From positions 25,045 through 89,044 of the forward strand of contig JAIXHQ010000013.1 of the NCBI GenBank assembly GCA_030145715.1: a DNA stretch of 64,000 nt, in the 5' to 3' direction. The stretch's first letter is position 1, and each line of letters opens with the position of its first letter. Position numbers and translations under genes: made by a program. This document shows, piece after piece, positions 36,871 through 45,589 of the stretch. This DNA comes from Sphingopyxis sp. Lineage in GTDB: Bacteria > Pseudomonadota > Alphaproteobacteria > Sphingomonadales > Sphingomonadaceae. The notes under the pieces are model-generated. The model ran no database searches. It worked only from the letters and a program-made list of their open reading frames with translations, and was not told where the DNA came from.

Positions 36871-38178
36871 ATGCAGCCCTTTCACCATCTCCTCGTCAAT
36901 AATCTGGTTCAGAACGTCACCAATTTCACGGTGTGGTTCGCGCTGACTTTCTGGACCTTCCTCGAAACCCGGTCGGTGTTCGCGACGGGGATGATCGCGG
37001 GCATCTATCTCATGCTCACCGCCGCGCTGGGCATCTGGTTCGGCAGCCTCGTCGATCATCATGGCAAACGCGCGATGATGATCGCGTCCAGTCTTGCGTC
37101 GTGCCTTTTCTATATCCTGGCGCTGACGGGCTATGCAATCATCCCCGCGATCCCGGCCGCCGACGCGGCCAGCCCCGCGCTGTGGCTGTTCATCCTGATC
37201 AGCATGGCGGGAATGATCGTCGGCAATATCCGCATGATCGCTTTGCCGACGCTCGTCACCCTGCTGGTGCCCGAAGACCGGCGGGACAAGGCGAACGGCC
37301 TGGTCGGGGTGGTCAGCGGCATCGGGTTTCTGACGACGTCGGCGATCAGCGGCTTTCTGGTCGCATGGGGCGGCATGGCCGCCACGCTGGCGCTCGCCAT
37401 CGGCCTGTCGATCCTCGCCGCGCTCCACCTGTCGTTCGTCCCAATCGAAGAGGCGCGCGAGACGGTTGAACGGCCCGAATCGCATCGCGTCGACCTCGCC
37501 GGCACCTTCCGCCTCGTCCTCGCCATCCCCGGACTGTTCGCGCTGATTCTCTTTACCTCGTTCAACAATCTTTTGGGCGGCGTGTTCATGGCGCTGCTGG
37601 ATGCCTATGGCCTGTCGCTCATGAAGGTCGAGCAATGGGGCCTGATGTGGGCCGCCACCTCGTCCGCCTTCATCCTCAGCGGCGCGTTGATCGCGCGCAC
37701 CGGGCTGGGCGCGAACCCCATTCGCACCCTGTTGTTCGTCTGCCTTGCCGAATGGATCGTCGCCGCGCTCTTTACCGTCCAGTCGTCGATCCCGCTGCTG
37801 GCGATCGGCTGTTTCCTGTGGCTGTTCCTCGGCCCCTATGCGGAGGCGGCGGAACAGACGGCGCTGCAAAAGGTCGTCCCCTATGAACGGCAGGGCCGCG
37901 TCTTTGGCTTTGCCCAGTCGGTCGAACTCGCCGCCTCGCCGCTCACCGCCTTCCTCATCGCGCCGCTGGCGCAATTCGTCTTCATTCCGTTCATGACCGA
38001 TGGCGTGGGCGCCGCGACGATCGGCGACTGGTTCGGGCGCGGGCCCGAACGCGGCATCGCGCTGCTGTTCACGATCGCGGGGCTGCTGGGGGTGGTGCTG
38101 ACGATCATCGCCTTCCGCTCGCGCTCCTATCGCCTGATCTCGGCCGCCTATGCCCGGGGGACAGAGCCGCCCCGCTGA
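36871..38178 (+). CDS. MFS transporter
   Basis: This 435-residue membrane protein has about 12 hydrophobic spans. A motif-A-like loop after span 2 (GSLVDHHGKRAMM, about 58-70) is typical of the major facilitator superfamily. Span 4 carries NIRMIALPTLVTLLVPEDRRDKANG, as in multidrug or macrolide-efflux-like members. The substrate is unknown. It stands alone between a terminator and the MAPEG genes, on the same strand as both. Confidence 0.82.
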   Translation: MQPFHHLLVNNLVQNVTNFTVWFALTFWTFLETRSVFATGMIAGIYLMLTAALGIWFGSLVDHHGKRAMMIASSLASCLFYILALTGYAIIPAIPAADAASPALWLFILISMAGMIVGNIRMIALPTLVTLLVPEDRRDKANGLVGVVSGIGFLTTSAISGFLVAWGGMAATLALAIGLSILAALHLSFVPIEEARETVERPESHRVDLAGTFRLVLAIPGLFALILFTSFNNLLGGVFMALLDAYGLSLMKVEQWGLMWAATSSAFILSGALIARTGLGANPIRTLLFVCLAEWIVAALFTVQSSIPLLAIGCFLWLFLGPYAEAAEQTALQKVVPYERQGRVFGFAQSVELAASPLTAFLIAPLAQFVFIPFMTDGVGAATIGDWFGRGPERGIALLFTIAGLLGVVLTIIAFRSRSYRLISAAYARGTEPPR

Positions 38179-38243
38179 CATTCCCCGGTTGCAATGTCGG
38201 CGCCGTGCCCTAGCATCGCGTCAAACAAGGGGGAGGGACAAGG

Positions 38244-38675
38244 ATGCCGCATTCCATTCTGGCGCCCGGCGCGGTCCTCGCGCTGTGGACGCTCATCATG
38301 CTGGCCTGGACCGCGATCGCGCGCTTTCGGGCATTTTCCAGGGTCGGCCTCGACCTGAAGGCGGCACCGCCCGGCGGGCGCGGCGTCGATCTGGAAGGCG
38401 TGCTGCCGCCGCTCGCCAACTGGAAATCGCATAATTATACGCATTTGTGCGAACAGCCGACGGTCTTTTACGCGGTCATCGTCTTTCTGCATCTTTCGGG
38501 CGGCGACACCGACATGACGCGCGGGCTGGCGTGGGCCTATGTCGTTCTGCGCATCATCCACAGCCTCTGGCAATCGACGGTGAACCGCGTTCCCGTGCGC
38601 TTCGCCATTTTTTCGCTGGCCACGCTGTGCCTGGTCGCGCTGTCCGCGCTGGCGGTGATCGCCACTTTGGGGTGA
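38244..38675 (+). CDS. MAPEG family membrane protein (copy 1)
   Basis: This 143-residue protein has four hydrophobic spans and the MAPEG pattern: a charged loop after span 1, then NWKSHNYTHLCEQPTVFYAVI, and AYVVLRIIHSLWQSTVNRVPVRF. The family includes microsomal glutathione S-transferases and related proteins; bacterial roles are mostly unknown. It is followed 16 bases later by a paralogue. Confidence 0.82.
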   Translation: MPHSILAPGAVLALWTLIMLAWTAIARFRAFSRVGLDLKAAPPGGRGVDLEGVLPPLANWKSHNYTHLCEQPTVFYAVIVFLHLSGGDTDMTRGLAWAYVVLRIIHSLWQSTVNRVPVRFAIFSLATLCLVALSALAVIATLG

Positions 38676-38691
38676 TGGAGGGGGAAGAGAG

Positions 38692-39129
38692 ATGATGGAC
38701 ACACATGCCATTCTGGGGCCGGTCGCGGCGCTGGCGCTCTGGTCGATGCTGATGTGGATATGGATGTATGCGACGCGCATCCCGGCGATGAACCGCGCCA
38801 AGATCGACGCCGCGAAACTGGTCGGCGGCACGGGCAAGAGCCTGGACGAGATCCTGCCGCAAGAGGTCCAGTGGAAGGCGCATAATTACAACCATCTGAT
38901 GGAACAGCCGACGGTGTTTTACGCCGTCGCCCTCGCCCTTGCGATCGGCGGCGTCGGCGGCGGGCTGAATGCGCAGATCGCGTGGGCCTATGTCGGCCTT
39001 CGTATCCTGCACAGCCTGATTCAGGCGACGGTGAACCGTGTCATGTGGCGCTTTGCAATCTTTGCCTTGGCCAGTGTCGCGCTGATCCTGCTGTGCCTGA
39101 ACGCCTTCACGGCCTTCGTGCTGCGCTGA
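38692..39129 (+). CDS. MAPEG family membrane protein (copy 2)
   Basis: This 145-residue paralogue of the preceding gene has the same KAHNYNHLMEQPTVFYAV and AYVGLRILHSLIQATVNRVMWRF blocks and four spans. It likely arose by tandem duplication. GGGGAAGAGAG lies ahead of the ATG-ATG start, and either Met could be used. It converges on the RNA methyltransferase gene three bases beyond its stop. Confidence 0.82.
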   Translation: MMDTHAILGPVAALALWSMLMWIWMYATRIPAMNRAKIDAAKLVGGTGKSLDEILPQEVQWKAHNYNHLMEQPTVFYAVALALAIGGVGGGLNAQIAWAYVGLRILHSLIQATVNRVMWRFAIFALASVALILLCLNAFTAFVLR

Positions 39130-39131
39130 AT

Positions 39132-40331
39132 TCAGCGTGTGAAGCGCGCGGCCAGTTCCACATGGGTTGACCAGCGGAACTGGCCGACGGGCTGCACCCA
39201 GTCGATCCGGTATCCGCCGTCGACCAATATCCTGGCATCGCGCGCGAAACTCGCGGGGTTGCAACTGACATAGGCGACGACGGGCGCACGGGACGCCGCC
39301 AATTGCCGGACCTGCTCCTCCGCCCCCGCGCGCGGCGGGTCGAGGATGACCGCGCCGAAACGGTCCAGCTCGGCGGGGACCAGCGGGCGGCGAAACAAGT
39401 CGCGATGTTCGGTCGCCACCAGCGCGCGGGCGCGGTTGGCGGCGCCGGTCAGCGCGGCGATCGCATCGCGCGCGCCTTCGGCCGCATAGATTTTTCGTCC
39501 GGCCTGAACCGACAGGGCGAATGTGCCGACGCCCGCGAACAGGTCGGCGACCGCCCCCGCATCGCCGATCGCGCGGGTCACCGCATCGACCAGCGCCGCC
39601 TGCCCCGTCGCGGTCGGCTGTAAAAAGGCAAAGGGCGGCACCTCGACCATGATACCGCCAAGGCGGATCGTTGGCGGTTCGGGCTGCCACAATATTTCCA
39701 GCCCGTCGCCCTGGTCGATCGCAAAGCGCGCGAACTGGTGCGCGCCGGCAAAATCCTGCAACGCCATCGCGGCGTCCAGCCCCTCGGACTTCACGCCTTC
39801 GAGGATCAGTTCGACGCCCTGGTCCAGCATCTGCATCTTGACCTTTACCGGGCGCCGCTGCGGCGCGATCCGGGTCAGCAGATCGCGGACCGGCTCGATC
39901 AGCGCGAACAGGTCGGGCAGCAACAGCGGACACATCCGCATGTCGACGATCTGGTTGCTCTGCGCGGCGTTGAACCCCAGCGCGACCTGCCTGCCGGTCC
40001 GCAGCGCCGTCAACGCCGCGCGGCGTCGGCTTTGCGGCGCGGACAGCAGCGCGGGCAAAACCTCGCCGCGGGGCACATCCTGTCCCTCCAGCCCGCCGAC
40101 CACCCGGTCGCGCACGAAATCGGCCAGCGCCGGTTCGGCGACATGCTGCAACTGGCAACCGCCGCATTTGCCGAAATGCCGGCACACGGGGTCGGCCCGG
40201 TTCGGACCGGGGATGATGATCCCGTCGTCGCGGACCCGGTCGCCCGGAACGCCGCCGGTCACATGGCGGCCATCGCCCGTCACGCCGTCGCCACGCGCGG
40301 CGATGCGTTCGATCAGCGCAGCTTCAGACAT
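39132..40331 (-). CDS. rlmD: 23S rRNA/tRNA m5U methyltransferase, RlmD/TrmA family
   Basis: This 399-residue protein has a degenerate TRAM-like N-terminus. Iron-sulfur Cys are at C50, C56 and C59 (CRHFGKCGGC) and probably C135 (MRMCPLL). SAM motif VADLFAGVGTFALSV, ILDPPRAGA, and catalytic Cys357 in YVSCNPASFARD follow. It methylates uridine C5 in RNA; whether the site is U1939 of 23S rRNA or another is not decidable here. The start ATG lies one base past the nnr stop, with AGGGA ahead. Confidence 0.85.
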   Translation of the reverse strand: MSEAALIERIAARGDGVTGDGRHVTGGVPGDRVRDDGIIIPGPNRADPVCRHFGKCGGCQLQHVAEPALADFVRDRVVGGLEGQDVPRGEVLPALLSAPQSRRRAALTALRTGRQVALGFNAAQSNQIVDMRMCPLLLPDLFALIEPVRDLLTRIAPQRRPVKVKMQMLDQGVELILEGVKSEGLDAAMALQDFAGAHQFARFAIDQGDGLEILWQPEPPTIRLGGIMVEVPPFAFLQPTATGQAALVDAVTRAIGDAGAVADLFAGVGTFALSVQAGRKIYAAEGARDAIAALTGAANRARALVATEHRDLFRRPLVPAELDRFGAVILDPPRAGAEEQVRQLAASRAPVVAYVSCNPASFARDARILVDGGYRIDWVQPVGQFRWSTHVELAARFTR

Positions 40332-40332
40332 T

Positions 40333-41685
40333 TCATTCCCTAACCAGATCGTCGGCGACAAGGCCGGGGCCTATATGCGCCGCGCGCGCAATATGCCAGC
40401 CCACCGCCGCAACCGCCGCATCGAACGCATCGCCGCCGCGCACCAGCATCGCGCCGCACGCCCCCGCCAGCACGTCGCCCGTCCCCGCCGTCGCCAGCCA
40501 CGGGCTCCCCGGCCAGGCGGCCGCGACGCGGCCATCGGGCGCGGCGATGATGGTGTCGGCGCCCTTGTAAACAACCACCGCCTGCGTCCGCACCGCTGCC
40601 GCCTTCGCCCGGTCGATCTTTGTCCCGTAAAGCTGTGGAAAGGCACGCGCGAACTCGCCCTCATGCGGGGTCAGGATCGCGGTGCGCGGCGTTTCGGACA
40701 GGCGCGGCAGGGCGGCGTCGATCGCCGCCGCGTCGAGCACCAGCGGCTTGCCCGAATCAAGCACCGCCTCGACATCGAACAACAGGTCGTCGCCCGCCGG
40801 AAATCCCGGCCCGATCACGACCGCGCCGACACGCGGATCGTTCAGCCGCGCCCCGGATCTCTGTTCACCGTCGGTGATGATCGCGGCAAAGGGCGCGCAG
40901 TCGCTGCCCTCGACCACGACATAGCCCGCGCCCGCGCGCAGCGCCGCTGCGGCGGCCAGTCCCGCCGCGCCGCGCATCGGCCCGGCATGGACCAGCACCA
41001 TTCCGCGTGTGAATTTATGGGCATCGGGGCCGGGTATCGCCCCCGATGCCAGCGGCAGGCTGCGCATCGTCCGGTTCGCCGAAATGCCGATCGGCGCCAG
41101 CCGGACATCGCCGCAACTGGGCGCGGTCGGCAACAGGACGTGCGCGGGCTTCAACGCGCCCAGCGCCAGCGTCACATCGGCGGCCAGCGGAGGCATCCAG
41201 TCGGCCGCGCCATCGCCCTCGCACCCGCTTGGCACATCGACGGCCAGGATGCGCCGGTCGGCGAAACGGCGCAGCAACGCCGCAAGGTCGCCCGCGATGG
41301 GCCGCGACAATCCGACCCCGAACAGCGCGTCGACGATCAGGGACGCGGGCGACAGGCGATCGTCCAGCGGTTCCACCGGCCCCGTCCACGCTTCTCGCGC
41401 CGCACGCGCCAAATCGGTCGCGGGATCGGCCAGCGCGGCGACCCGCACCGCTGCCCCGCGCGCGGCGAGCAGGCGCGCGGCGACATATCCGTCGCCGCCA
41501 TTGTTGCCGGGGCCGCACAATATCAGGATCGGCGCCCCCGCCGCCATCCGCCAGGCGGTATCGGCCACGGCGGCGCCCGCCGCCGCCATCAATTGGTCCA
41601 GCGACGTCCCCTGAATCGCGCAGGCCGCTTCGGCCTCGCGCATCGCCTTGCTGTTCAGAATCGGGGCGTCGGGGGGAAGGGACAT
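40333..41685 (-). CDS. nnr: Bifunctional NAD(P)HX epimerase/dehydratase
   Basis: This 450-residue fusion has an N-terminal YjeF_N epimerase domain (LCGPGNNGGDGYVAARLL, DALFGVGLSRP) and a C-terminal carbohydrate-kinase-like dehydratase domain (ILTPHEGEFARAFP, VYKGADTIIAAPDG, ATAGTGDVLAGACGAML). It repairs hydrated NAD(P)H. The start at MSLPPDAPILNSKAMREAEA is chosen over 21 upstream codons. It is closely packed with the RNA methyltransferase. Confidence 0.92.
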   Translation of the reverse strand: MSLPPDAPILNSKAMREAEAACAIQGTSLDQLMAAAGAAVADTAWRMAAGAPILILCGPGNNGGDGYVAARLLAARGAAVRVAALADPATDLARAAREAWTGPVEPLDDRLSPASLIVDALFGVGLSRPIAGDLAALLRRFADRRILAVDVPSGCEGDGAADWMPPLAADVTLALGALKPAHVLLPTAPSCGDVRLAPIGISANRTMRSLPLASGAIPGPDAHKFTRGMVLVHAGPMRGAAGLAAAAALRAGAGYVVVEGSDCAPFAAIITDGEQRSGARLNDPRVGAVVIGPGFPAGDDLLFDVEAVLDSGKPLVLDAAAIDAALPRLSETPRTAILTPHEGEFARAFPQLYGTKIDRAKAAAVRTQAVVVYKGADTIIAAPDGRVAAAWPGSPWLATAGTGDVLAGACGAMLVRGGDAFDAAVAAVGWHIARAAHIGPGLVADDLVRE

Positions 41686-41704
41686 CGCCGACTGCCTGGG
41701 ATCG

Positions 41705-42094
41705 CTATTTCGCGCCGCCCGTATTGGCGGGAAGGCGGTAACGGTCATTGCCCACCGCCACCTCGATCATATTTTTGCCGACGATGCTGACTTTCGCGGC
41801 TTCGGCGCCGTCCGCCGACACGACACCGCGCCCGTCGCTGGTGATCTGCAATCGGCGATAACCGACATTGCTGCGTCCGACGATCAGGATCGCCCCGCCC
41901 TCGCCGCTCATTTCCTGAACGGTGCAGGTCCGGTCGAACAGCTTGGCGCCCTCCAGCGCGCATTCGATGCGGCCATTGGCGGCGGCGGCGCGCGACCCGC
42001 GCGCTTCCGCTTCGGCCAGGTTGCCATTGTCGGGCGCCCCGCCGCATCCCGACATCAGCAACAGCAAAAGGATCGCGCCCGCTGTTGGTTTCAT
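41705..42094 (-). CDS. Hypothetical lipoprotein downstream of ilvD
   Basis: This 129-residue protein has a lipoprotein signal [17 protein letters not shown] and then a small soluble domain. It contains a Cys pair (IECALEG ... DRTCTVQEM) and a closing strand [16 protein letters not shown]. The ATG overlaps the ilvD stop (ATGA), with GGGAGG ahead, so it is co-translated with ilvD. The function is unknown. Confidence 0.75.
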   Translation of the reverse strand: MKPTAGAILLLLLMSGCGGAPDNGNLAEAEARGSRAAAANGRIECALEGAKLFDRTCTVQEMSGEGGAILIVGRSNVGYRRLQITSDGRGVVSADGAEAAKVSIVGKNMIEVAVGNDRYRLPANTGGAK

Positions 42095-43953
42095 CGCTTG
42101 CCTCCCTGTAGCTGCGACAGATCGCGCACCGCGCCGCGCGCGGCGCTGGTCGTCATCGCGGCATAGGCCTGAAGTGCTACCGAAACCTTGCGCGGGCGCG
42201 GCGTGGCGGGTTGCCATGCCTCGGCGCCTTTGGCCTCCATCGCCGTGCGGCGCGCGGCCAGAATATCGTCGGCGATCATCAGGTTGATCGTCCGCCCCGG
42301 AATGTCGATCTCGATCAGGTCGCCGTCCTCGACCAGGCCGATCGCGCCGCCCTCGGCCGCTTCGGGCGAGGCATGGCCGATCGACAGCCCCGACGTGCCG
42401 CCCGAAAAACGGCCATCGGTGACCAGCGCACAGGCGGCCCCCAGCCCCTTGGACTTCAGATAGCTGGTCGGATAGAGCATTTCCTGCATTCCCGGCCCGC
42501 CCTTTGGCCCTTCGTAACGGATCACGATCACATCGCCCGCGACGACCTGCCCGGTCAGGATCGCGGCGACCGCCGCATCCTGGCTTTCATACACCTTTGC
42601 CGGTCCTGAAAATTTCAGGATGCTTTCGTCGACGCCCGCGGTTTTCACGATGCACCCGTCCAGCGCGATATTGCCCGACAGCACCGCCAGCCCGCCATCC
42701 TGGCTGAACGCATGATCGGCCGACCGGATCACCCCGGCTTCGCGGTCAAGGTCAAGATCGTCCCAGCGCCGGTCCTGGCTGAATGCCACCTGCGTCGGCA
42801 CCCCGCCCGGCGCGGCCATGAAGAATTTCTGGACGTCGGGATCGTTGGTCCGCGAAATATCCCATTTGTTCAGCGCATCGCCCAGCGTCGCGCTGTGTAC
42901 CGTCGGCAGATGCGCGTGCAACAGTCCGGCGCGTTCCAACTGGCCAAGGATCGCCATGATCCCGCCCGCGCGGTGGACATCCTCCATATGCACGTCGCTT
43001 TTCGCCGGCGCGACCTTCGACAGGCACGGGACGCGCCGCGACAGCCGATCGATGTCCTCCATCGTGAAATCGACCCCCGCCTCGAACGCGGCGGCCAGCA
43101 GGTGCAGCACGGTGTTCGTCGATCCGCCCATCGCGATGTCCAGGCTCATGGCGTTTTCGAACGCCTCGAACGTCGCGATGCTGCGCGGCAGGACGCTGGC
43201 GTCATCCTGCTCATAATAGCGTTTGCACATCGCGACCGCGAGGCGCCCGGCGGTCAGGAACAATTGCTTGCGGTCCGCATGGGTGGCCAGCGTCGATCCA
43301 TTCCCCGGCAACGACAGGCCCAATGCCTCGGTCAGGCAGTTCATCGAATTGGCGGTGAACATGCCCGAACAGGATCCGCATGTCGGACAGGCGGCCTTTT
43401 CGATCTCTTCCACCTCTGCGTCGCTATATTTCTCGTCGGCCGCGGCGACCATCGCATCGACCAGGTCGAGCGCGACCGCCTTGCCCTTCAGCACCACCTT
43501 GCCGGCCTCCATCGGCCCGCCCGACACGAATACGACCGGGATATTGATGCGCAGCGCCGCCATCAACATGCCCGGCGTGATCTTGTCACAATTGGAAATG
43601 CACACCATCGCATCGGCGCAATGGGCATTGACCATATATTCGACGCTGTCGGCGATCAGGTCACGGCTGGGCAGGCTGTACAGCATCCCGTCATGCCCCA
43701 TCGCGATGCCGTCATCGACCGCGATCGTGTTGAACTCCTTGGCGACGCCCCCCGCCGCCTCGATCTCGCGCGCCACCATCTGGCCCAGGTCCTTCAGATG
43801 GACGTGGCCGGGGACGAACTGGGTAAAGCTGTTGACGACGGCGATGATCGGCTTGCCAAAGTCGCTGTCCTTCATCCCGGTCGCGCGCCACAGGCCGCGG
43901 GCACCGGCCATGTTACGGCCATGGGTGGTGGTGCGCGAACGATAAGAAGGCAT
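42091..43953 (-). CDS. ilvD: Dihydroxy-acid dehydratase
   Basis: This 620-residue IlvD/Edd protein has [46 protein letters not shown] and a C-terminal [15 protein letters not shown]. Cysteines in these blocks bind the Fe-S cluster. It makes the 2-oxo acids leading to valine and isoleucine. Length and an ilvD-type N-terminus ([15 protein letters not shown]) exclude the sugar-acid Edd type. A 13-base AT-rich palindrome lies just upstream of the start. Confidence 0.94.
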   Translation of the reverse strand: MPSYRSRTTTHGRNMAGARGLWRATGMKDSDFGKPIIAVVNSFTQFVPGHVHLKDLGQMVAREIEAAGGVAKEFNTIAVDDGIAMGHDGMLYSLPSRDLIADSVEYMVNAHCADAMVCISNCDKITPGMLMAALRINIPVVFVSGGPMEAGKVVLKGKAVALDLVDAMVAAADEKYSDAEVEEIEKAACPTCGSCSGMFTANSMNCLTEALGLSLPGNGSTLATHADRKQLFLTAGRLAVAMCKRYYEQDDASVLPRSIATFEAFENAMSLDIAMGGSTNTVLHLLAAAFEAGVDFTMEDIDRLSRRVPCLSKVAPAKSDVHMEDVHRAGGIMAILGQLERAGLLHAHLPTVHSATLGDALNKWDISRTNDPDVQKFFMAAPGGVPTQVAFSQDRRWDDLDLDREAGVIRSADHAFSQDGGLAVLSGNIALDGCIVKTAGVDESILKFSGPAKVYESQDAAVAAILTGQVVAGDVIVIRYEGPKGGPGMQEMLYPTSYLKSKGLGAACALVTDGRFSGGTSGLSIGHASPEAAEGGAIGLVEDGDLIEIDIPGRTINLMIADDILAARRTAMEAKGAEAWQPATPRPRKVSVALQAYAAMTTSAARGAVRDLSQLQGGKR

Positions 43954-43967
43954 GACGAATATTCCCA

Positions 43968-43980
43968 GTAATAATATTAC
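43968..43980. promoter_or_regulatory. AT-rich palindrome upstream of ilvD
   Basis: GTAATA-A-TATTAC is a perfect 13-base inverted repeat 15-27 bases before the ilvD ATG. It stands out in GC-rich DNA. It could be an operator or simply a promoter -10 region (TAATAT). Confidence 0.3.
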
Positions 43981-44012
43981 ACAAATCGGCGATTGGAAGC
44001 GCCTCTACACGC

Positions 44013-44744
44013 CTATGGGGCGATATACAATGTCAGCGTCTCGCACATTTTCGCCAGCCGCCCGGCGAAAATACCCTGCCCCGCCGCATCGCCGACCAGG
44101 TCCTGCCGCATCTCGATCCCGATATAGGCGATGCCATTCGCTTCGGCATGGCGGTTCATCGTCGCGTTGAGCAATTTGCCCGAATAGGGCTGCTGATCGC
44201 CCACGGCCATGCCCTGCCCCGCCAGCGCCGCGATCGCCGCCGCCGCCAGCCGGTCGTCCTCGTTATACAGCACCCCCACATGCCATGGCCGCGCCTGATC
44301 CGGATGCGCCGCCAGCGCCGGGGTAAAACTGTGCAGCGACAGGATCATCGCGGGCCGATGCGCCGCGATGGTCGCCGCGATATGGTCATGATAGGGCCGG
44401 AAAAACCGCGCCAGCCGCGCCTCGCGCCCCGCATCGTCCAGCGCGTTGCCCGGCACCGCATGGCCGTCGCTCGCGATCGGCAGCACGCCGGGCGCATCCT
44501 CGTCGCGGTTGCAATCGACGACCAGCCGCGACACCCCGCCCAGGATCGCCGCGTCGACCGCGCCGCTTTCGACCAACAGCGCCGCGACCTCCGCCACGCC
44601 GATGTCGATGGCGATATGATTGGCCAGCAGCGCCGGGTCGATCCCCAGTTCGATGTCGCTGGGCACGAACGCCGACGCATGATCGCCGATCAACAGGATG
44701 CCGTCCGCGCGCGCTTCGCCGATCTGCCGCCACGCCTCGCTCAT
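44013..44744 (-). CDS. N-formylglutamate amidohydrolase family protein
   Basis: This 243-residue protein starts MSEAWRQIGEARADG. Metal-site blocks GDHASAFVPSD, SRLVVDCNRDED, SLHSFTPALA and the C-terminal IEMRQDLV place it in the N-formylglutamate amidohydrolase (HutG-like) family. No other histidine-degradation gene is near, so the substrate may differ. The ATG overlaps the ispE stop (ATGA), fixing the start and implying coupling. Confidence 0.85.
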   Translation of the reverse strand: MSEAWRQIGEARADGILLIGDHASAFVPSDIELGIDPALLANHIAIDIGVAEVAALLVESGAVDAAILGGVSRLVVDCNRDEDAPGVLPIASDGHAVPGNALDDAGREARLARFFRPYHDHIAATIAAHRPAMILSLHSFTPALAAHPDQARPWHVGVLYNEDDRLAAAAIAALAGQGMAVGDQQPYSGKLLNATMNRHAEANGIAYIGIEMRQDLVGDAAGQGIFAGRLAKMCETLTLYIAP

Positions 44745-45589
44745 CGCAGCGTCCCCGCCATCGACCACCAGTCGGGATGGCTTTGCGCCAGGCTGGCCGC
44801 CGCCGCATCGCGTTCGGCGGCGGCGTCGAACAGCGCGAAACAGGTGGCGCCCGATCCCGACATGCGCGCCAGCCACGGGCGCAGCGCGCCCAGCGCGGTC
44901 AGCACATCGGCCACCGCCGGGCATTGCGCCGTCGCCGGTCGCTGCAAATCATTGCGCCCGGCAAGCAGCGCCGCCCGCCCGTCGGCGCCGATGAACAGCG
45001 GCCCGCGATCGATCCCGTCCCACGCCGCAAAGACCGGCCCCGTCGCCACCGGCTGGCGCGGATTGACCAACAGCACCGGCGCGCCGGTCAGCGACAGTTC
45101 GGGCACCGCGCTCAACTGTGCGCCGACGCCGATCCCCAGACAGGTCTTGCTGGCCACACAGGCGGCGATGTCGGCGCCCAGCGTGCCGACCAGGCGCGCC
45201 AGCGCGGCGTCGGCGATTTCGGGCAGGAAATGCTGGCGCACCAGCCGCGCCATCGCCGCGGCGTCCGCCGACCCTCCGCCGATCCCGGCGGCCACGGGCA
45301 ATGCCTTGGTCAGCGTGACGGCCAGCGGCGGCACCCGGTCGGCGCCATGGCGTTCGCGCAGCAGGTGCAGCACCTGCATCACCAGATTGTCGGCGCCCGT
45401 GGTCAGCCCCGCGGCAAATTCGCCGATAATCGTCAGGCTGTCGGCGTCCGCGAACTCGGCTTCCAGCGCATCGCCGCCATCGACGAATGCGAACAGCGTC
45501 TCGATGTCATGATAGCCGTCGGCGCGCCGTCCCCGCACGTGCAGCGCCAGGTTGATCTTGGCCCACCCCGTCTCCCGAAAGGCGGTCAT
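44741..45589 (-). CDS. ispE: 4-diphosphocytidyl-2-C-methyl-D-erythritol kinase
   Basis: This 282-residue GHMP kinase has an N-terminal AKINLALHVRGRRADGYHDIET block, ATP loop LPVAAGIGGGSADAAA, and C-terminal MSGSGATCFALF. It is the fourth step of the MEP isoprenoid pathway. It overlaps the TPR gene upstream by four bases and the amidohydrolase downstream by four. Confidence 0.93.
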   Translation of the reverse strand: MTAFRETGWAKINLALHVRGRRADGYHDIETLFAFVDGGDALEAEFADADSLTIIGEFAAGLTTGADNLVMQVLHLLRERHGADRVPPLAVTLTKALPVAAGIGGGSADAAAMARLVRQHFLPEIADAALARLVGTLGADIAACVASKTCLGIGVGAQLSAVPELSLTGAPVLLVNPRQPVATGPVFAAWDGIDRGPLFIGADGRAALLAGRNDLQRPATAQCPAVADVLTALGALRPWLARMSGSGATCFALFDAAAERDAAAASLAQSHPDWWSMAGTLR

